A stretch of DNA of 64,000 bases from Segatella copri. Lineage in GTDB: Bacteria > Bacteroidota > Bacteroidia > Bacteroidales > Bacteroidaceae. Position 1 is the stretch's first letter. Each line of letters begins with the position of its first letter. The translations under genes were made by a program, and so were the position numbers. The DNA lies in the NCBI RefSeq assembly GCF_002224675.1, contig NZ_NMPZ01000020.1:1-64000 (forward strand). The letters run 5' to 3'. This document shows, one piece after another, positions 62,597 to 64,000 of the stretch. A model generated the notes under the pieces. The model saw only the letters and a program-made list of their open reading frames with translations, had not been told where the DNA came from and did no database searches.

Positions 62597-64000
62597 TTAC
62601 TGCAGAATACCGAGCGCCTTGTTAAGCCCTACCTGGGTAAGCTTCACGTCGATTTCCGCATCGATCTTCTGGCTCTGTGCCTGCTGCCAGGCAGTCTGAG
62701 CTGCCATCACATCAGTTACCTCCATCACTCCTTCCTTGAATCCGAGGTTGGCGCATCTCAGGTTCTCGTTGGCGCTGTCAATGTTCTTGATGGCCATGTT
62801 GAGCTTCTTCTCGGCTTCCTTCACCTTGAACTGGCTCTGGGTAATCTGGAGATGGATCTTCTCGCGGGTATCGTCGAGGTTCATCTGGGCAATGTTGGTG
62901 GCAGCCTTGGATGCACGCACCTTATAGGCACCGTCAAACCAGTTCCATACCGGAACCTGCACGATGACACCAATATTCCATACACCGGTAAACTTCTTCT
63001 GGAAACCATTGAACACATTTGGATTCGAAATGGTGTAACCGCCGGTCAATGCCACATGAGGCAGATAGACGGCGCGAACCAGATTGGTGGCTTGCTTGGA
63101 AATATCGACCGTATTCTGGAGCATGCGCAATTCCGGACGGGTATTCATCGCAGAATCAGAAGCGGCTACTCGCTGCTGCTCTGTATCCACAGGAGTTCCC
63201 GAAAGAGCCAGCGTCTCCTTGTCTTCATCGGCAAGAGTCACTTCCTGGTTCATCGGAATGCCGCAAAGCTGACAGAGAAGCATCTTGGAGAGCACCAGAC
63301 CGTCTTCTGCCTGGGTAATCTTCATCTCCGCCTCGTTCACCTTTACATCTACCTTCAGGCCATCTGCCTTGGTGGCTACGCCCTGCTGAATCATCTTGTG
63401 AACATCGTCGTTGAGCTTTTTCACCAGGTCTCTGTAGCTGGTGGCGAGCTTGTACTTCTGCTTCAGCGAAACGGCAAGCCAGTAAGCCTGGTCTATGCTG
63501 TAGAGGGTCTTCTGGGTCTGCATGTCCAGATCATTGTCTGCTATCTGCTCACCGATGTCTGCAATCTTGTTGGCTGCCAGGATGGCGCCGCCCATATAGA
63601 TAGGCTGGCGGAGCATCACGCTACCAGCCCACATGTTGCGGGTGTCGGTGCGGAAAGCATCTACCACGCTCTGTCCGATGGCATTGCCCTGCTGCTGGAT
63701 AACGCTTCCTTTCTCGTTGAGCAATCCTCCGATTTTCTGTGCCTGTTCAGGGGTGAGCATTCCCTTGCTTACCAAATCGGCCATCACGTCGTTGGCATTT
63801 CCGGTGATTCCACCTACGATATTGGAACCCAAATTGCTGAATGCTGACTTCTGACCATCATTGAGCAAAGAGATCTCCTTGCTGAACCATTCATATCCGC
63901 CCATGGCATCTACCTTTGGCAAATATTTCGTGCGCGCCGATTTCCTCAGGTTGGTCGCCACGTCCTTCTTGAGCTTAGAGGCATTGATCTGCTTGTTGTT
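62597..64000 (-). CDS. TolC-family outer-membrane efflux channel (5' end outside the window)
   Basis: At least 467 residues, still open at the window edge, so the signal peptide and N-terminus lie beyond 64000. Coiled-coil helices with two OEP repeats: KSARTKYLPKVDAMGGYEW, then TRAVYLPHVALTGGYT-type strands (about residue 300 from the edge) and KEAEKKLNMAIKNIDSANENL near the end. A Gly/Asn-rich stretch (NLGSNIVGGITGNAND) lies near the first strands. It is the first gene of the efflux operon (TolC, HlyD, two permeases). Confidence 0.92.
   Translation of the reverse strand, partial: NNKQINASKLKKDVATNLRKSARTKYLPKVDAMGGYEWFSKEISLLNDGQKSAFSNLGSNIVGGITGNANDVMADLVSKGMLTPEQAQKIGGLLNEKGSVIQQQGNAIGQSVVDAFRTDTRNMWAGSVMLRQPIYMGGAILAANKIADIGEQIADNDLDMQTQKTLYSIDQAYWLAVSLKQKYKLATSYRDLVKKLNDDVHKMIQQGVATKADGLKVDVKVNEAEMKITQAEDGLVLSKMLLCQLCGIPMNQEVTLADEDKETLALSGTPVDTEQQRVAASDSAMNTRPELRMLQNTVDISKQATNLVRAVYLPHVALTGGYTISNPNVFNGFQKKFTGVWNIGVIVQVPVWNWFDGAYKVRASKAATNIAQMNLDDTREKIHLQITQSQFKVKEAEKKLNMAIKNIDSANENLRCANLGFKEGVMEVTDVMAAQTAWQQAQSQKIDAEIDVKLTQVGLNKALGILQ

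Overview
The window looks like chromosome of a Bacteroidota gut or oral bacterium of the Prevotellaceae, most likely Prevotella/Segatella (copri-like). This rests on promoters of the Bacteroidota type (-33 TTTG, about 20 bp, -7 TAnnTTTG), type IX secretion genes (porQ beside cmk, and porE), SusCD-era style glycosidases (GH84, GH94, a GH115 relative), TonB/ExbBD genes of the Bacteroidota type, and families largely confined to Bacteroidales (DUF4248, DUF5056, DUF6249, smalltalk peptide). The species call is inference; no rRNA is present. Most genes are housekeeping or conserved in the order. The accessory part is the first 10 kb.

Layout. 1-4554 (+): an exopolysaccharide export module: Wza-like lipoprotein, Wzc-like tyrosine autokinase, PHP-type tyrosine phosphatase, behind a leader of about 180 nt with hairpins. 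4686-8834 (-): a five-gene cassette reading toward the polysaccharide genes: primase-helicase-like VapE/VirE protein, DUF4248 protein, HU-like protein, amidase and a 31-residue smalltalk peptide. It has a good promoter and a leader of about 215 nt full of inverted repeats. 9134-9636 (+): a gene broken or joined by a -1 frame change at a canonical A AAA AAG tract, followed by a 45-bp tandem repeat. 9918-12853 (-): small lipoprotein and cellobiose phosphorylase. 13013-20515 (+): alpha-2-macroglobulin-like protein, DUF1573 protein and IspH. 20786-22483 (-): porQ-cmk. 22643-27834 (+): TonB, polyprenyl synthase, TatD and GH84.

28119-30604 (+): tRNA-Ser(GGA), then ExbB, a four-helix membrane protein and two ExbD. 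30709 (+) Lrp-type regulator; 31240-33244 (-) rsmF-like and folA; 33382-35164 (+) DUF6249, ECF sigma and DUF5056; 35181-42972 (-) porE, topB and carB; 43284-46010 (+) lutABC; 46060-50707 (-) MATE exporter, cytidylate-kinase-like protein, purT, FdtA-like isomerase and acyltransferase; 50975-55354 (+) subtilase, xseA, xseB, ilvE; 55555-57681 (-) a shortened GH115 relative; 57859-58956 (+) Mrp; 59127-64000 (-) TolC (cut by the window edge), HlyD and two ABC-2 permeases.

Three copies of a palindromic intergenic repeat (27908, 39592, 53814) link otherwise unrelated loci; one lies between xseA and xseB. The most interesting region is 4.6-9.8 kb: a replication-plus-lysis-like gene set (primase-helicase, histone-like protein, amidase, small membrane peptide) that looks phage-derived but sits, apparently domesticated, beside a polysaccharide export operon.
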